Assembly (NCBI GenBank): GCA_036365145.1
Contig: JAEOAD010000015.1
Span: 15,059,501 to 15,123,500, forward strand
Reading direction: 5' to 3'
Length of the DNA: 64,000 bases
From: Orientallactaga sibirica
Taxonomy: Eukaryota > Chordata > Mammalia > Rodentia > Dipodidae
The translations under genes and the position numbers were made by a program. The notes under the pieces are model-generated. The model did not search any database. It was given only the letters and a program-made list of their open reading frames with translations, and was not told where the DNA came from. Of this stretch, positions 45,057-55,644 are shown piece by piece. Each line of letters starts with the position of its first letter. Within the stretch, counting starts at the first letter, position 1.

Positions 45057-45727
45057 CTGACAATAGTAATTTTCTAAGTGTTATAGATACAGAGATTAAC
45101 AATTCAAAATCCCTGACAAGAGAATTTCCATCTTTTTCTTTTCCTTTCTAACTTATAGGATGCCCTGTTCCTTGGCTCATGGCCCACATCGTTTTGATCT
45201 CTGTTCTATCCTCACATCTTCTCTGACCCTGATCCATGTGTGTCCCCTTGGAATCACTTGTGATTCCTTTGGATCCAACAGGATGATCTAGAGTCATTGC
45301 CACACCTCATGTAAGACTATTCATTATTTCCATGGGTTTGACTAAAATCCATGACAATGGGAACCACCATAGTTTATCATTTTAGCATACCAGGGAACCA
45401 GCTCATTTTTCTGAACATTGGTAAAGGAATAAATGAAATATTGATCCTATCTATTATTTACATTCTGTACCTCATAATAGCCAAGTCACTTATGAAAGAA
45501 AGTTTCTTTCTAAAATTAGTTTAGCTAATAGATTTGGAATAATGGAAATACCAAAATCTCAGCCTTATGCAGCCCTAAGGAAGTAATGGATCTAAGTGGT
45601 GATCATGGATGACTACTTGAGCCATTTAGTGAAAAGATCCTAGTAAGTGAATAATTGAAACATCTGACTGTATTCTAATCAATTTCAGTGTTAAGGCAAC
45701 CAGTTATCATATTCTTCCAATGGAAAT
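45057..45727. other. Stretch with a possible MLT1 remnant
   Basis: 45160-45310 ('GTTCCTTGGCTCATGGCCCA', 'GATTCCTTTGGATCCAACAG') weakly resembles antisense MLT1. The rest is unassigned. Confidence 0.35.
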
Positions 45728-45954
45728 TATGTTAGTCAATGTTCCATTGCTTTAACAAAATACATGACCAAACCAATGGAACAGAGTAAAGGTTTGTTTT
45801 GGCTCATGTTTTTAGAGGTGTCAACCCATGGTCAATTGAATCCATTCCTCTCCTGCCTAAGCATGGTGAGGCAGAGCCTCATGGTGGGACCATGTGATGG
45901 AGAAAACTGACTCACCTCATTAGGACAGGAAACAAGGAAGGAGAAGGCTCCAGG

Positions 45955-46633
45955 AATGATAAGATAGCTAATCTCTGGTTGTCCACTTGATAGGAGTTGG
46001 AATCACTATGAAAGCAAATCTTTGGGCAGGTCTGTGAGGGATTTTCTAGGTTAGGTGAATTGAGATGGAGGGATTCACCCCAACTGTGACTGGGATCTAA
46101 ACTGACTAAAAAGGTAAAAGTGAACTGAGCAGCAGCACTGATCACTCTGCCTCCTGATTGTGGATGCAATGTGATGAGCTGGGTCATATTCTCTCCACCA
46201 TGCCTTCCCTGCCATGATGGACAATAAACTCACTTGTAAGGCAAATAAACCCTTCCTGCCTGTGGCGGTTTGATTCAGGTGTCCCCTATAAACTTAGGTA
46301 TTCTGAATGGCAGTCTTCCCAGATGAAGGCAATTGGAAATTAAAGCCTCCTAGAGGCAGAGTATTGTTGGGGGCAGGCTTATGGGTGTTATAGCCAGTTT
46401 CCCCTTGACAGTGTTTGGCACACTCTCCTGTTGCTATGGTCCACCTTATGATGGCCAGGGGGTGATGTCTACTCTCTACTCATGCCATCGTTTTCCCTGC
46501 CATCATGGAGCTTCCCCCTTGAGCCTGTAAGCCAAAATAAACCTCTTTTTTCCCATAAGCTGCTCTTGGTTGGGTGATTTCCAGCAGCAATGTGAATCTG
46601 ACTGCAACAGTACCCTAAGTTTCTTTTGTCAGG
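45955..46633 (+). mobile_element. ERVL/MaLR-type LTR nested in the previous LTR
   Basis: 'TAATCTCTGGTTGTCCACTT', 'TTTGGGCAGGTCTGTGAGGG', 'GATTGTGGATGCAATGTGAT', 'GGCAAATAAACCCTTCCTGC' and, after the ORR1 insert, 'CTAAGTTTCTTTTGTCAGGT'. The text on both sides of 46261-46609 joins smoothly. Confidence 0.72.
46261..46609 (+). mobile_element. ORR1-family solo LTR, innermost of three nested LTRs
   Basis: 'TGTGGCGGTTTGATTCAGGT', 'GAGTATTGTTGGGGGCAGGC', 'TGTTTGGCACACTCTCCTGT', 'AAGCCAAAATAAACCTCTTT' and '...GACTGCAACA'. Flanks CTGCC (46256-46260) and GTACC (46610-46614) would be a decayed target duplication. Confidence 0.92.
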
Positions 46634-46850
46634 TTAGCAATGAGAAGTCTGAGGCACATCCTCAGTGACCTACTTCTTCCAATGAAGCCCTATCTCCTAA
46701 CAGCCTATTCAGTACACATTTGTCAATAGATTAGTCCACTGATGAGGTAGTGCCCTCATTATCCAAGCACCATTGGAGGACCAAGCCTTCAACATGTGAG
46801 CCTTTGCGGGAAGGGGACTTCCTATCAGAAGTGTTCAATACTGATCTAAA

Positions 46851-47275
46851 GATATCCCTGCCCCTACTCCCAAAAAGAACAAATCTGGATATGATAAGGC
46901 TCTTAGGTCAAACCAGAGTGTAAGATGGAGTTGGGAAGAGAGGGTAACATAAAATCAGGCCAGACAACAACAGAGACAGAGAGAGAATAGAAAGCAGAAA
47001 AATGCAAAATGTGGGAAGCTATAGCACAAATAATCTACATTCTCCAACAAGCAGATTGCAATGTGAGCAAAACAGAAGGAGAGACTCAAACCTTTAGAGA
47101 CTTCAGAAGTCTGTAAGCCCCATGCAATGTGTGAATCTTGTTTGAATTCACATTGAACACATATAGCATAAAATATTTATGAAATAATCAGATCATTTTG
47201 AGCACTGAAAGAATGCCTGATGTTATTAAGGAACTATGGGGGTTTTAAGGTGTGAGGATAGTATAGGGCTTAGTT
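46851..47275. other. Unassigned DNA
   Basis: A-rich. No gene or repeat recognised. Confidence 0.4.
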
Positions 47276-47279
47276 CTTA

Positions 47280-47530
47280 AAGTCCAGATCTTTTAAAGTT
47301 ATGTACTGAAATATTTACAGGAAAAAATAGCATAAGTGATATACTGTCTTGGATTGGCTTCAAAATAATCCAGTTGAGGTGGGGTGGCTAGGTATATAAA
47401 ATAAGGTTATTCATGAATTGAAAATTATTGAAGCTGGAGGTTGGATACATGAGAGTTCATTATTTTCATTTACTCTTACATTTCCTTGAAATTTCCTATA
47501 ATGATGTTTTTTTTAAAAAAAAAATAAATA
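47280..47530 (+). mobile_element. Old L1ME/L1MC-type 3' end
   Basis: 'GGCTTCAAAATAATCCAGTT', 'TGAAAATTATTGAAGCTGGA', 'GGTTGGATACATGAGAGTTC' and 'CTTGAAATTTCCTATAATGA', then an A-rich end, matches the L1ME-class 3' terminus. Confidence 0.75.
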
Positions 47531-47544
47531 TATTCACCCAGAAA

Positions 47545-47695
47545 TAAAATTACTGGCTAGGAGTGTTTCCAGGGATTTAAAATACATTGTTGAATGACTG
47601 TCTACAAAGGCTGTAGCAATTTACGGTCCCAGTAGTAGTGTGTGAAAGTGCTGAGGATATAATATCTTAAGAGAATACATAATCACTTGTATAAA
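47545..47695 (-). mobile_element. L1 fragment
   Basis: 'GTAGCAATTTACGGTCCCAG' and 'TAGTAGTGTGTGAAAGTGC' parallel the antisense L1 ORF2 motif 'CACCAATTTACATTCCCACC...'. Confidence 0.55.
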
Positions 47696-47699
47696 TGTA

Positions 47700-48425
47700 A
47701 AAATGTGTTTATCTCCATTCCTTATGCCTATAGAAAGACAAATGGCCTATTACTGGATATTAGAGCCCAGTCATGAATGCACACCTGGGGGCATATACCT
47801 GAACAGCAAGTACCTGAAAGGCAGGAAAAATAATCAAAGAGTGAGTTTAGCATGGCAGTGTTGCCAACTAAGATTTACCCAAGTCCGAATGACCCTCAAG
47901 AGGGGTTCCTGTGACACTATTCTAAATGTCCTCTGAGGTGTTCACTTAATGGGAGAAATAAATCTGCACTTGTGTCTTCTCAGTGAAATCTGATTATCTT
48001 CAAGAGGCTCCTCACATGAAGTTGTGGGGTGGGGGGATCAATGCCTGGGATTCTCTGCCTAACGTGATGAGAATGTCTTGAAATAGGGTAATTCTGAGAT
48101 CCTGTAATTTTCCAGTTATGCTTCATTACAATGCTGTTTTCCTGTCTCCCTATTAGACAATGGTCAGCATTTTTCAGCAACTGAAACCTACATTCAGATG
48201 AAGGAGCCACTTAGTTCAATGGCTTGTTTATAAATTGGCTCTCTGGGCACGTGGTACATGCCATCTTCAAGGAGGAACCACCCAGCAATTCTTCTAACTA
48301 TATACCAGACACCAGATAGCAAGTGCTAGTGGCATACTGTGTGTAGACAAACCAGGCACAGAGCAAGGATGCCAAGAATAGTAAGCCATGGTGCCTGCTC
48401 TCTAAGGTATCACCCTACATTGGGA
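47700..48425. other. Mostly unassigned DNA
   Basis: 48290-48425 resembles an old mammal-wide repeat ('CAAACCAGGCACAGAGCAAG', 'CATGGTGCCTGCTCTCTAAG') of a class I cannot fix. No gene recognised. Confidence 0.38.
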
Positions 48426-48429
48426 CAAT

Positions 48430-48605
48430 TATAGATACATGTGTAGGAGGTCCACCCAACCAGAATTACTACCAGCTGGGGACCAAGTGTTCAAATATAT
48501 GAACGTGTAGAGAATATTTCACATTCAATCCATAATATTCCACTCTCTGGCCTTCTACAGGCACATGGCCTTGTCATAATGACTCAGTCAGTCAGTCATG
48601 CCATG
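48430..48605 (-). mobile_element. MaLR LTR/internal junction fragment
   Basis: 'GGGGACCAAGTGTTCAAATA', 'CACATTCAATCCATAATATT' and 'GGCCTTGTCATAATG' parallel the 3' LTR/internal junction of the full element at 48780-50900 (near 49086-49200). It is a separate, third copy. Confidence 0.6.
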
Positions 48606-48779
48606 GGTGTGTAATACCAATTACTGTGCCTGGGAGCAAGGAGATGAGTAAGGCATTAATTCATAACCCCTGAACTTAGACTGTTCTTCCTATAAAGAGG
48701 TAGACATGTGGACAGATAATAAAAACACCACTTGATAAGTACAGTGTGAGAAGAACATTCTGAGAAGATTATGGCACTT

Positions 48780-50900
48780 TGGTTAATTTTCTCATTGCTG
48801 GTGACCAAATACTTTACACATGCAACTTAAATCAGAGAGAATAGGTCATTCCGACAGTTTGGAGGGTAAAATTCATCATGCTGGGCAAGGCGCAGCACCT
48901 GTAAAATCTTTGTCCACGGCAGGATGAGCGTGAGGCAGCTGGTCACATTGCAGCAGAGACAGACAGCTCAGCCCAGAACCAGAAGCCAGTACCACCTTCA
49001 AGATGAATCCCCAACAACCTACTTCTTCTATTTAGGTCACTGACCCTCAAATTTTCCACAATAACCCCAAACAGCACTACCAATTGGGGACCAAGTGTTC
49101 AAACACACAAATCTCTGAGGGACATTTTATACCCATGCAATAATATTCTGCCTCTTGCTCCCATAAGCATGTGATCATCTCATATTATGAAATACATTCA
49201 GCCTAATTTCATAGTTGCAGTTGTAGTTCCAACACTGTTCAAAAGCCCAAAGTCTCTTCTGAGGCTCCAGACAAACTCTTAGCTGTAAGCCCCTATAAAA
49301 CCCAAACAAGTTACACACTTCTAGTATACAATAGCACAAAGTACCCATTCTGGAAGGACAGAAATGGAGGGGAGTAAGGAAAGATTCGACCAACACAAGA
49401 TGGAAAGTTATCAGGGCAAACATCAAACAAACTCTGTAGTGGTATGGCCAGAATCTGTGTTTGTGGTGGCAGCATCAGGGCTCCAAGTGTCTTGAGAGTC
49501 CTGCCCTTGGGGCACTGTCACTTGTAGAGCACATGGATTTTCTCTTGAGCCAGCTCCACTTGGTGCCTGCAGCTTTCCTTGGCATATATCCCATGTTTCT
49601 GGCATCTCCAGCACCTTAGGGTCTCCACTGAAGCTTAAACTTCACCTTCGTAACTTTACATGTCAGCTTCTCTTTATATCCCGCCCTGCTACACATTGCC
49701 TGGCCTCATTGGCTTTTTGTTTCTTGGAATCTTGGCGTAAACCTCAATGACCCTACAACTCTTGCATTCTGGCCTCCTGCAAAATTAGCATCATGTGGAT
49801 GATGGCAAGTTCTGCTGCCAGCTAGTGATATAGCCTGGTCTTCTTGGACCATGGCCGTGTGAAGGTTTAACCTGGGTACGTGGCACCTTAGAAGCTCTAT
49901 CTCCTCAGGAACTCGCTTCTTAAAGGAAAAATTTTCAAACAGGTTTGCATTTTTACACCCTGGTGCCTTCAATGGGTGGAGTCTCACCTTCAAGGTATCA
50001 TTTCTGTTGTCCCAGTACAAAGTGTTTGGTTTCTTGTTAATGTCACTGATTAATGTAACACTACTGTTCCTCTGTCCTCAGCTGCCTTCCTTGTCTCCAA
50101 CTTTAATTTTCGTACACGCCTTTCCTTGCCAAACTGTGCAATTTTAAAATAGCTCTCATTTCCACTTTTTGCTCACTGTAAATCTGGCTAACAACAACAG
50201 TAACCATGCCACAGCCTGAAGACTATATTCTTTTGAAATTTCCTCTGCCAAGTAAAATTCTCCATTACTTTTGAATCCTACTTCACTCAAATTTTGAGGA
50301 CATGAGGAGAATGTACTCAGATTCTTTGCCAGACTGTATCTAGCCCAATGCCTGATACGTTTGCTTGGCTTACACACTCCCACTGGAACGGCCCATTCAG
50401 CTCTACTTATGGCATTCTAGGGCTTCTAAATATCCCATGGCTGTAATCTCTTGCACATGCTTCCCACAATACAAGTTCCAAAGACCCATAATCCTGATAG
50501 GTTTATCACAGCAATGATCCCATTTCTTGGTCATCAATTTTCTATATTTCTTTCCTTATTGCTAGTGAGCAAATAGCTGAGAGAAGTAGCAGGGAAGGAG
50601 TCACTGTGGATCACAATTCAAAAGTGTAAAATTCATCATTGCAGGGAAGGCATATCAGCTGGAAGGGCTTGATAGTAGGAGTATAGGAGCAGATGGTCAC
50701 ATTGTGGCAATAGATAGAACACAAAGATAATGGGCCAACCCAAAAGTGGACATCACCTTTAAGGTCTACCCTCAGCAGTTCAATTCTGCTGGCTCAGCAT
50801 CCTGCCAGAAAGATTCCACAACCTCCTAAGAACATCACCTGCTGGGATCAGAATGCCAATACACACACCTTTAGGGAACATCTCACATTCAAGCCAAAGA
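48780..50900 (-). mobile_element. Second full-length MaLR element, antisense
   Basis: 3' LTR at 48780 to about 49140 and 5' LTR at about 50541-50900. Both have an 'ATTCATCAT(G/T)' segment, a 'GGTCACATTG' segment and an 'AGGGA(A)CAT' end. The 1.4-kb internal region begins, on the minus strand, near 'ACCAAGAAATGGGATCATTG', like the start of MaLR internal sequence ('GGTGCCAGGAGTGGGGTTGC'), and ends with 'GAACAGTGTTGGAACTACAA'. No coding capacity. The same layout is found at 36952-39192. Confidence 0.8.
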
Positions 50901-50944
50901 GAGATGACCTATAATGAGTTCAGGGAAACCTTCTAGCAAGCTAG

Positions 50945-51048
50945 ACTGGACTGTCTTAAAGGCTTTAAGTGTGAACCAAGAGGAGAAGGGCTTCCCACTG
51001 GACTGTCTTAAAGGCTTTAAGTGTGAACCAAGAGGAGAAGGGCTTCCC
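50945..51048. repeat. Perfect 52-bp tandem duplication
   Basis: The unit at 50945-50996 (starting 'ACTGGACTGTCTTAAAGGCT' and ending 'GGGCTTCCC') is repeated at 50997-51048 with no mismatch. It lies in sequence just outside the MaLR element. Confidence 0.98.
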
Positions 51049-51049
51049 T

Positions 51050-51815
51050 AGCACAAGCAAGGATATGTGAAAAGACAGAACTAGTGAAGAGTATGAATCT
51101 TTGGGCAGAACAATGGATTCATTTGATTTAGATCTGAATAATTTGGGGAGGGCAGGGAAAATGAGAACAGGATGTTAAAATGCCAGATATTAGAGGTCCT
51201 TTCTGCGTACAGAGCCCATAGCTTTGTATTGTAAGCTGTGCCAAGTTGTCCTGAGAGAGGCTAGGTAACTGAGCACATGGGGTGGGTACAGATGCCCAAG
51301 GAGGACAGGTTGCCCCTGTGAGAAGCTACTATCTTAAATGAAATGGGGAGGAAGTAAATCCTAGACCACCCAAAGTCAGTGGAAAAAGACACAAAAATTT
51401 CGTGCATTCATTGATACAGGTCACTATTATAAATATTTGACCTTCAAGGAACATCTCATTCCTTGGGTGAGGGCTACATACTACAACTTTGTCTCAAAGA
51501 CTACAATGTTGAATGGTGGGGAAATGATGTTTAAATTGAAATCCTGACAAATACTACTTCAGCCAGGTGATCTGGGCCAATGTCACAATACTATATGATG
51601 TGGTGGTATGTACTACTGACACCACAAAATGGCCATTTTTACTTCTGAGATCTTCCAATAACCCACAATCTCAGTTTAACCATGAAAAGAAACAGTAGAA
51701 AAAAAATAGTTCCCAAAACTGACAAGATCATCAAAAACAAGCAAACCAGAGTGTCACAGCAAGAAGAAGCTAAGAAGACAAGATAACTCCTGCAGAACAG
51801 CATCCAGGATGAGGT
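51050..51815. other. Unassigned DNA
   Basis: No gene or repeat recognised. Confidence 0.42.
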
Positions 51816-51819
51816 CCTA

Positions 51820-52171
51820 TGGGATGCGAATGTCAAATCTCCCCCATATACTCGTGCTTTTAAACACGTGGTCCCTAGCTGGTGGTGCTATTTGGAAAGG
51901 TTGTGAAACCATTAGGAAGTGGAGCTTTGCTGAGAAAGTGGGTCACTAGAGGCAGGCCTTGAGGTTTTGTAGCCTAGGAATTTCCTGTTCATTCTCTGCT
52001 TCCTGATTGCAGACACAATGTGACCAGTTCCACTTCCTGTTCCTGCTGCCATGCCTTCCCCAGACCCACTCCATAAGGGAAAGTATCTGATGGAACTGTA
52101 AGCCAAAATAAACCCTTGATCTGCTCCTTGTCAGATATTTGGTCATAGCAACAAGTAAAGTTACTAATGCT
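51820..52171 (+). mobile_element. MaLR-type solo LTR
   Basis: 'AATCTCCCCCATATACTCGT', 'CCTAGCTGGTGGTGCTATTT', 'GGCAGGCCTTGAGGTTTTGT', 'TGTAAGCCAAAATAAACCCT' and 'AAAGTTACTAATGCTGG' give the complete LTR order in sense orientation, without an internal region. Confidence 0.8.
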
Positions 52172-52199
52172 GGCCCTGGGAGAAAAAAAATATTAAAAA

Positions 52200-52285
52200 T
52201 GGAAGGAAGGAAGAAGGAAGAAGGAAGGAAGGAAGGAAGGAAGGAAGGAAGGAAGGAAGGAAGGAAGGAAAGAAAAAGGGAAGGG
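52200..52285. repeat. (GGAA)n polypurine repeat
   Basis: About 85 bp of GGAA/GAAG units, all purine on the plus strand. GGAA runs are potential ETS-family binding arrays, but this is also what an L1 or LTR tail expansion gives. Confidence 0.96.
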
Positions 52286-52314
52286 AGGAAAGAAGGGGAC
52301 ATCAGGTAAAAAGA

Positions 52315-52500
52315 AATCTTAATAAATCATGTGTTCTAGTTACCAGTGTATAAATATTAGCTTATTAATTATAACAAATATTCCATGCTGTTATAAAATG
52401 TTAATTTTGGAGACACTATACAGAGTGTTTGAGTACTCTATATACTCAATTTTTCTATAAATCTGAAACTGAACTAAAAAGTAAAGTATGTTAATTTTTC
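52315..52500 (+). mobile_element. Old L1M 3' end
   Basis: 'GTGTTCTAGTTACCAGTGTA', 'TATAAAATGTTAATTTTGGA' and 'ATTTTTCTATAAATCTGAAA', then an A-rich end, is the typical L1MD/ME terminus. Confidence 0.65.
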
Positions 52501-52504
52501 AAAA

Positions 52505-53000
52505 GATGAAGCCAGAGACTATAGCCAAGTCATAGGCTCTGCTATACATCCAAAGAGAGGAGCAGCAAGATGAGCTGAAGGTACAGAACAGGTGAGTTTA
52601 TGGGTAGATAGAAAGGATGTGTGCAACGAGAAGAACCATGAATTAGGGCTGGCAAAGGAGAGAGAATCCAATGGAAGGTTGGATGGAGGGACATGGACAT
52701 GGATGGAGGAAATGGTCTTGGACCAAGTGTAAAACATGAAGCAAGGGGTAGAGATGGCGGTAGTCCACTTAAGAACTTAGAAAAGTACAAGTGATGAAGG
52801 GTCTTAAAAGGAATGTTCAATTTGACAGGAAAAGTCCATAGCTGTATGTTACTTTAAGTGGCTCTTTTCGGTGTAGAATTGAGCTTGAAAAAAAAGCAAC
52901 TTTGAGTCATGAGGGTGATGACAAGGCTGACAAGGCAGAGTGAGAAAGAGTTGGAGAAGTCATCAGACAATGAGTTTAATATATCCAATACCTCATTTTA
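52505..53000. other. Unassigned DNA
   Basis: No repeat or gene recognised. Two overlapping minus-strand frames (72 and 92 codons) show no known domain. Confidence 0.4.
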
Positions 53001-53011
53001 AAATACTAATA

Positions 53012-53222
53012 CCAGACTGAAGAGATGGCTCAGCGGTTAAGACACCAGCCTATGAAACCTAAGGACCCAGGTCTGATCCCCTAGTACCCACATAAACCAG
53101 ATGCACAAGGTGGTGTATGCATTTGGAGTTCATTTGCACTGCCTAGAGGCCCTAGCATGCCCATTCTCTCTCTCTTTATCTCTCTCTCTCAAAATAAATA
53201 AAATATTTTTAAATTGTAATAT
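53012..53222 (+). mobile_element. DIP-type SINE, first of a serial pair
   Basis: 'GACTGAAGAGATGGCTCAG', 'ATAAACCAGATGCACAAGG', CT tract and AAATA tail. AATACTAATA stands at 53002-53011 and again at 53223-53232. Confidence 0.93.
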
Positions 53223-53235
53223 AATACTAATATTG

Positions 53236-53456
53236 GAATGGAGAGATGGCTCAGTGGTTAAAGGCATTTGCTTGAAAAGCCTGATAGCCTGAGTTTGATC
53301 CCCCAGTACCTGTATAAAGCCAGCTGCACACAATGGTGTATGCATCTGGAGTTCATTTGTAGTGGCAGGAGGCCCTGGCACGTTCATTCTTTCTCTCTCT
53401 TCCTCTCTCTCTCTCTCTCCCTCTGTCTCCTTACAAATAAATTTTAAAAAATATTA
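53236..53456 (+). mobile_element. DIP-type SINE, second of a serial pair
   Basis: 'GAATGGAGAGATGGCTCAG', 'TAAAGCCAGCTGCACACAAT', CT tract and an A-rich tail. AATACTAATATTG stands at 53223-53235 and again at 53457-53469 without mismatch. Confidence 0.95.
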
Positions 53457-53469
53457 AATACTAATATTG

Positions 53470-53910
53470 TTGAGGAGATATTGACTGGGAACATGTCACT
53501 GAGAAGGTATGAATTCTAAAACCTTATGGGGAATTCTAAATGGGGTTGCCCTACTTTCCTTGCTGGTGAAATTGGAGAGACCGCTGATATTCCCTGAAAG
53601 AGGGAGAACTCTCCTGACATAGAGGTCAGTCCTTGCTCTAGAATTTTATCAGTAAAAATTGTTTGTTGAATGAGTTAGTGAAATAATGGCATTTGCTATA
53701 AGCCCTATGCATAACTGTCCTCAAATGAAGACTCTATAAGAGAGTAAATCAAAATTAATCTACTTGATTCCTTCATAAGAATTTGATTCTAAATGCTACT
53801 GTGGGTTTCTCACAGTCAAATAGTTTAAGCTATGGAGCCATAGAGGGAAAAATTCACTTAAACTGTCCTACTAAAAGTCTGCTCACTAAGAGAAGCAAGT
53901 TTTGGTCAAT
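53470..53910. other. Unassigned DNA
   Basis: No gene or repeat recognised. Confidence 0.42.
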
Positions 53911-53926
53911 GAAAATAATTACTACG

Positions 53927-54152
53927 GGGCTGGCGGGATGGCTTAGCAATTAAGGTGTTTGCCTGCAAAGCCAAAGTACCCAGGTTCATTTCCCCAAGAC
54001 CCACGTTAGCCAGATACACAAGAGGGCGCACATGTCTGGAGTTAGTTTGCAGTGGCTGGAGGCCCTGGTGCGCCCATTCTCTCTCTATCTCCCTCCTTCC
54101 CTCCCTCTCTATCAAATAAATAAATAAATATAAACTATTTTTTTAAAAGAAA
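53927..54152 (+). mobile_element. DIP-type SINE, short variant
   Basis: 'GGGCTGGCGGGATGGCTTAG', 'GTTAGCCAGATACACAAGAG', CT tract and (AAAT)n tail. GAAAATAAT(T/C)ACTA(C/T)G flanks it at 53911-53926 and 54153-54168. Confidence 0.95.
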
Positions 54153-54206
54153 GAAAATAATCACTATGTAAGTGTGTTTCTAAAATGATCAAATTAGGGA
54201 CTTCTC

Positions 54207-54267
54207 TGTTTTGTTTTGTTTTGTTTTGTTTTGTTTTGTTTTGTTTTGTTTTGTTTTGTTTTGTTTT
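54207..54267. repeat. (TTTTG)n short tandem repeat
   Basis: About twelve pentamer units without interruption. Confidence 0.97.
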
Positions 54268-54269
54268 CA

Positions 54270-55440
54270 TTGAGTGGGCTCACCAAAAATTTTCTAGCCA
54301 GAAATGGAGCTCTCTGGCACCACTGCAATCACAGCATTAAACGTAACCCACAGTTCAGCAGGTAGGATTCACAGATGGAATCCTGCCATTCAACCCCCTT
54401 GCTTTGCTTCAGTACTTATATACGAACAGAGGGGATAGGGAAGAGGGGGAAGCAATTGTTATTCAGTGTAGAATCCTGCTTCTAGCAATCTACAACTTCA
54501 AATGGTTTTCCATCCAATCTGAATTTAGTGTTGACCAGTCCTGATAATTTTCGGATGGTTATGAAAAGAAAGAAGAACTGGCCATGGCCAAAAGGCCCGT
54601 GTCTGCAGAAGTTCACATGCAGTGCACCCAGTCGTTCCCTCCCCCCCACACACACCACCCCCAGGAGAGGAGAAAAGAAGAGGTCTGTGATGCAGCTGCC
54701 ACCGGGCCATCAGACCCATCAGAGGGCTGCCAGGGCTGATCTGGTGTCCAGATAAACATGGCATTCATGCTAGCCATCTGTCCACAGGTCAGTGGGGACA
54801 GAGACTCAAAATCATTATCTCTAATGAATGAATATACAATGACAGTCTTGTGTGTGGTGGAGGGTCATCACATAGGAGTATGGTTGGGGGGAATCAGGCA
54901 TTATTAGGAAGCGACTCTAATCTTGCAAGGGAGAACATCTTTGTACATGTTTTTTCCTTTAACTCTTAAAATCTGGGATAAGCTTGCAAAAGAGGTTTTA
55001 CACTTGGCCTCATGGCCCTTTCTTGGCCCAGAAAAGCACAGGTATTTTGCAAAAATTGTTCATTCCTTAGGTTCTCTGATACCATGTTCTTTCTTTTCCA
55101 GCATTCCTGTCCCATCTTGTCACCTTGTGTTGTGTTTTACTCCTCTGGGAACAGAAAGCTGTTGTTGAATCATCCCTGTTCTTCATACAGTGCTATTTAC
55201 ACAACCCTTAAAAAAGTTAGGGCCTGTTATTCTAGGTATACCATGCCCTTAGCTGAAATAGCAAGACCCTATTCTGTCTTCATTTTCATTACTTTCCAAG
55301 GTGAACACATAAATTATGCATATGCACATCATTTATAGAAAATAACAACAAAGATTCCAGTTCCACTAAACAGATATTTACATAGCATCTACTGCAAAGC
55401 TGGGGAAAACCTGGCGAATGAAGAAAATATTTCCTGATCT
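54270..55440. other. Unassigned DNA
   Basis: No repeat or exon recognised. Open frames of 75-108 codons lack known domains. Confidence 0.42.
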
Positions 55441-55458
55441 TAAGAATTTCTTTACTTA

Positions 55459-55625
55459 GCTGGGTGTGCTGGCACACACCGCCTTTAATCCCAGCACTTG
55501 GAAGGCAGAGGCAGGAGTATCACAGTGAGTTCAAAGCCAACCTGAGACTACATAGTGAATTCCAGGTCAGCCTGGGCTAGAGTGAGACCCTACCTTGGAA
55601 AAAAATTTTAAAAATAAGTAAAAAC
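55459..55625 (+). mobile_element. B1 SINE with 17-bp target duplication
   Basis: 'GGGTGTGCTGGCACACACCG', 'CCTGAGACTACATAGTGAA', 'AGTGAGACCCTACCTTGG' and an A-rich tail. AAGAATTTCTTKACTTA occurs at 55442-55458 and 55626-55642 (one mismatch). Confidence 0.95.
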
Positions 55626-55644
55626 AAGAATTTCTTGACTTAAT

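Larger units (their letters stand above)
45728..46850 (-). mobile_element. MaLR-type LTR, split by a sense-strand LTR
   Basis: Outer parts at 45728-45954 ('GTTTGTTTTGGCTCATGTTT', 'CATGGTGAGGCAGAGCCTCA') and 46634-46850 ('GAGGCACATCCTCAGTGACC', 'CAACATGTGAGCCTTTGCGG') join to one antisense LTR when the middle is removed. Confidence 0.65.
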
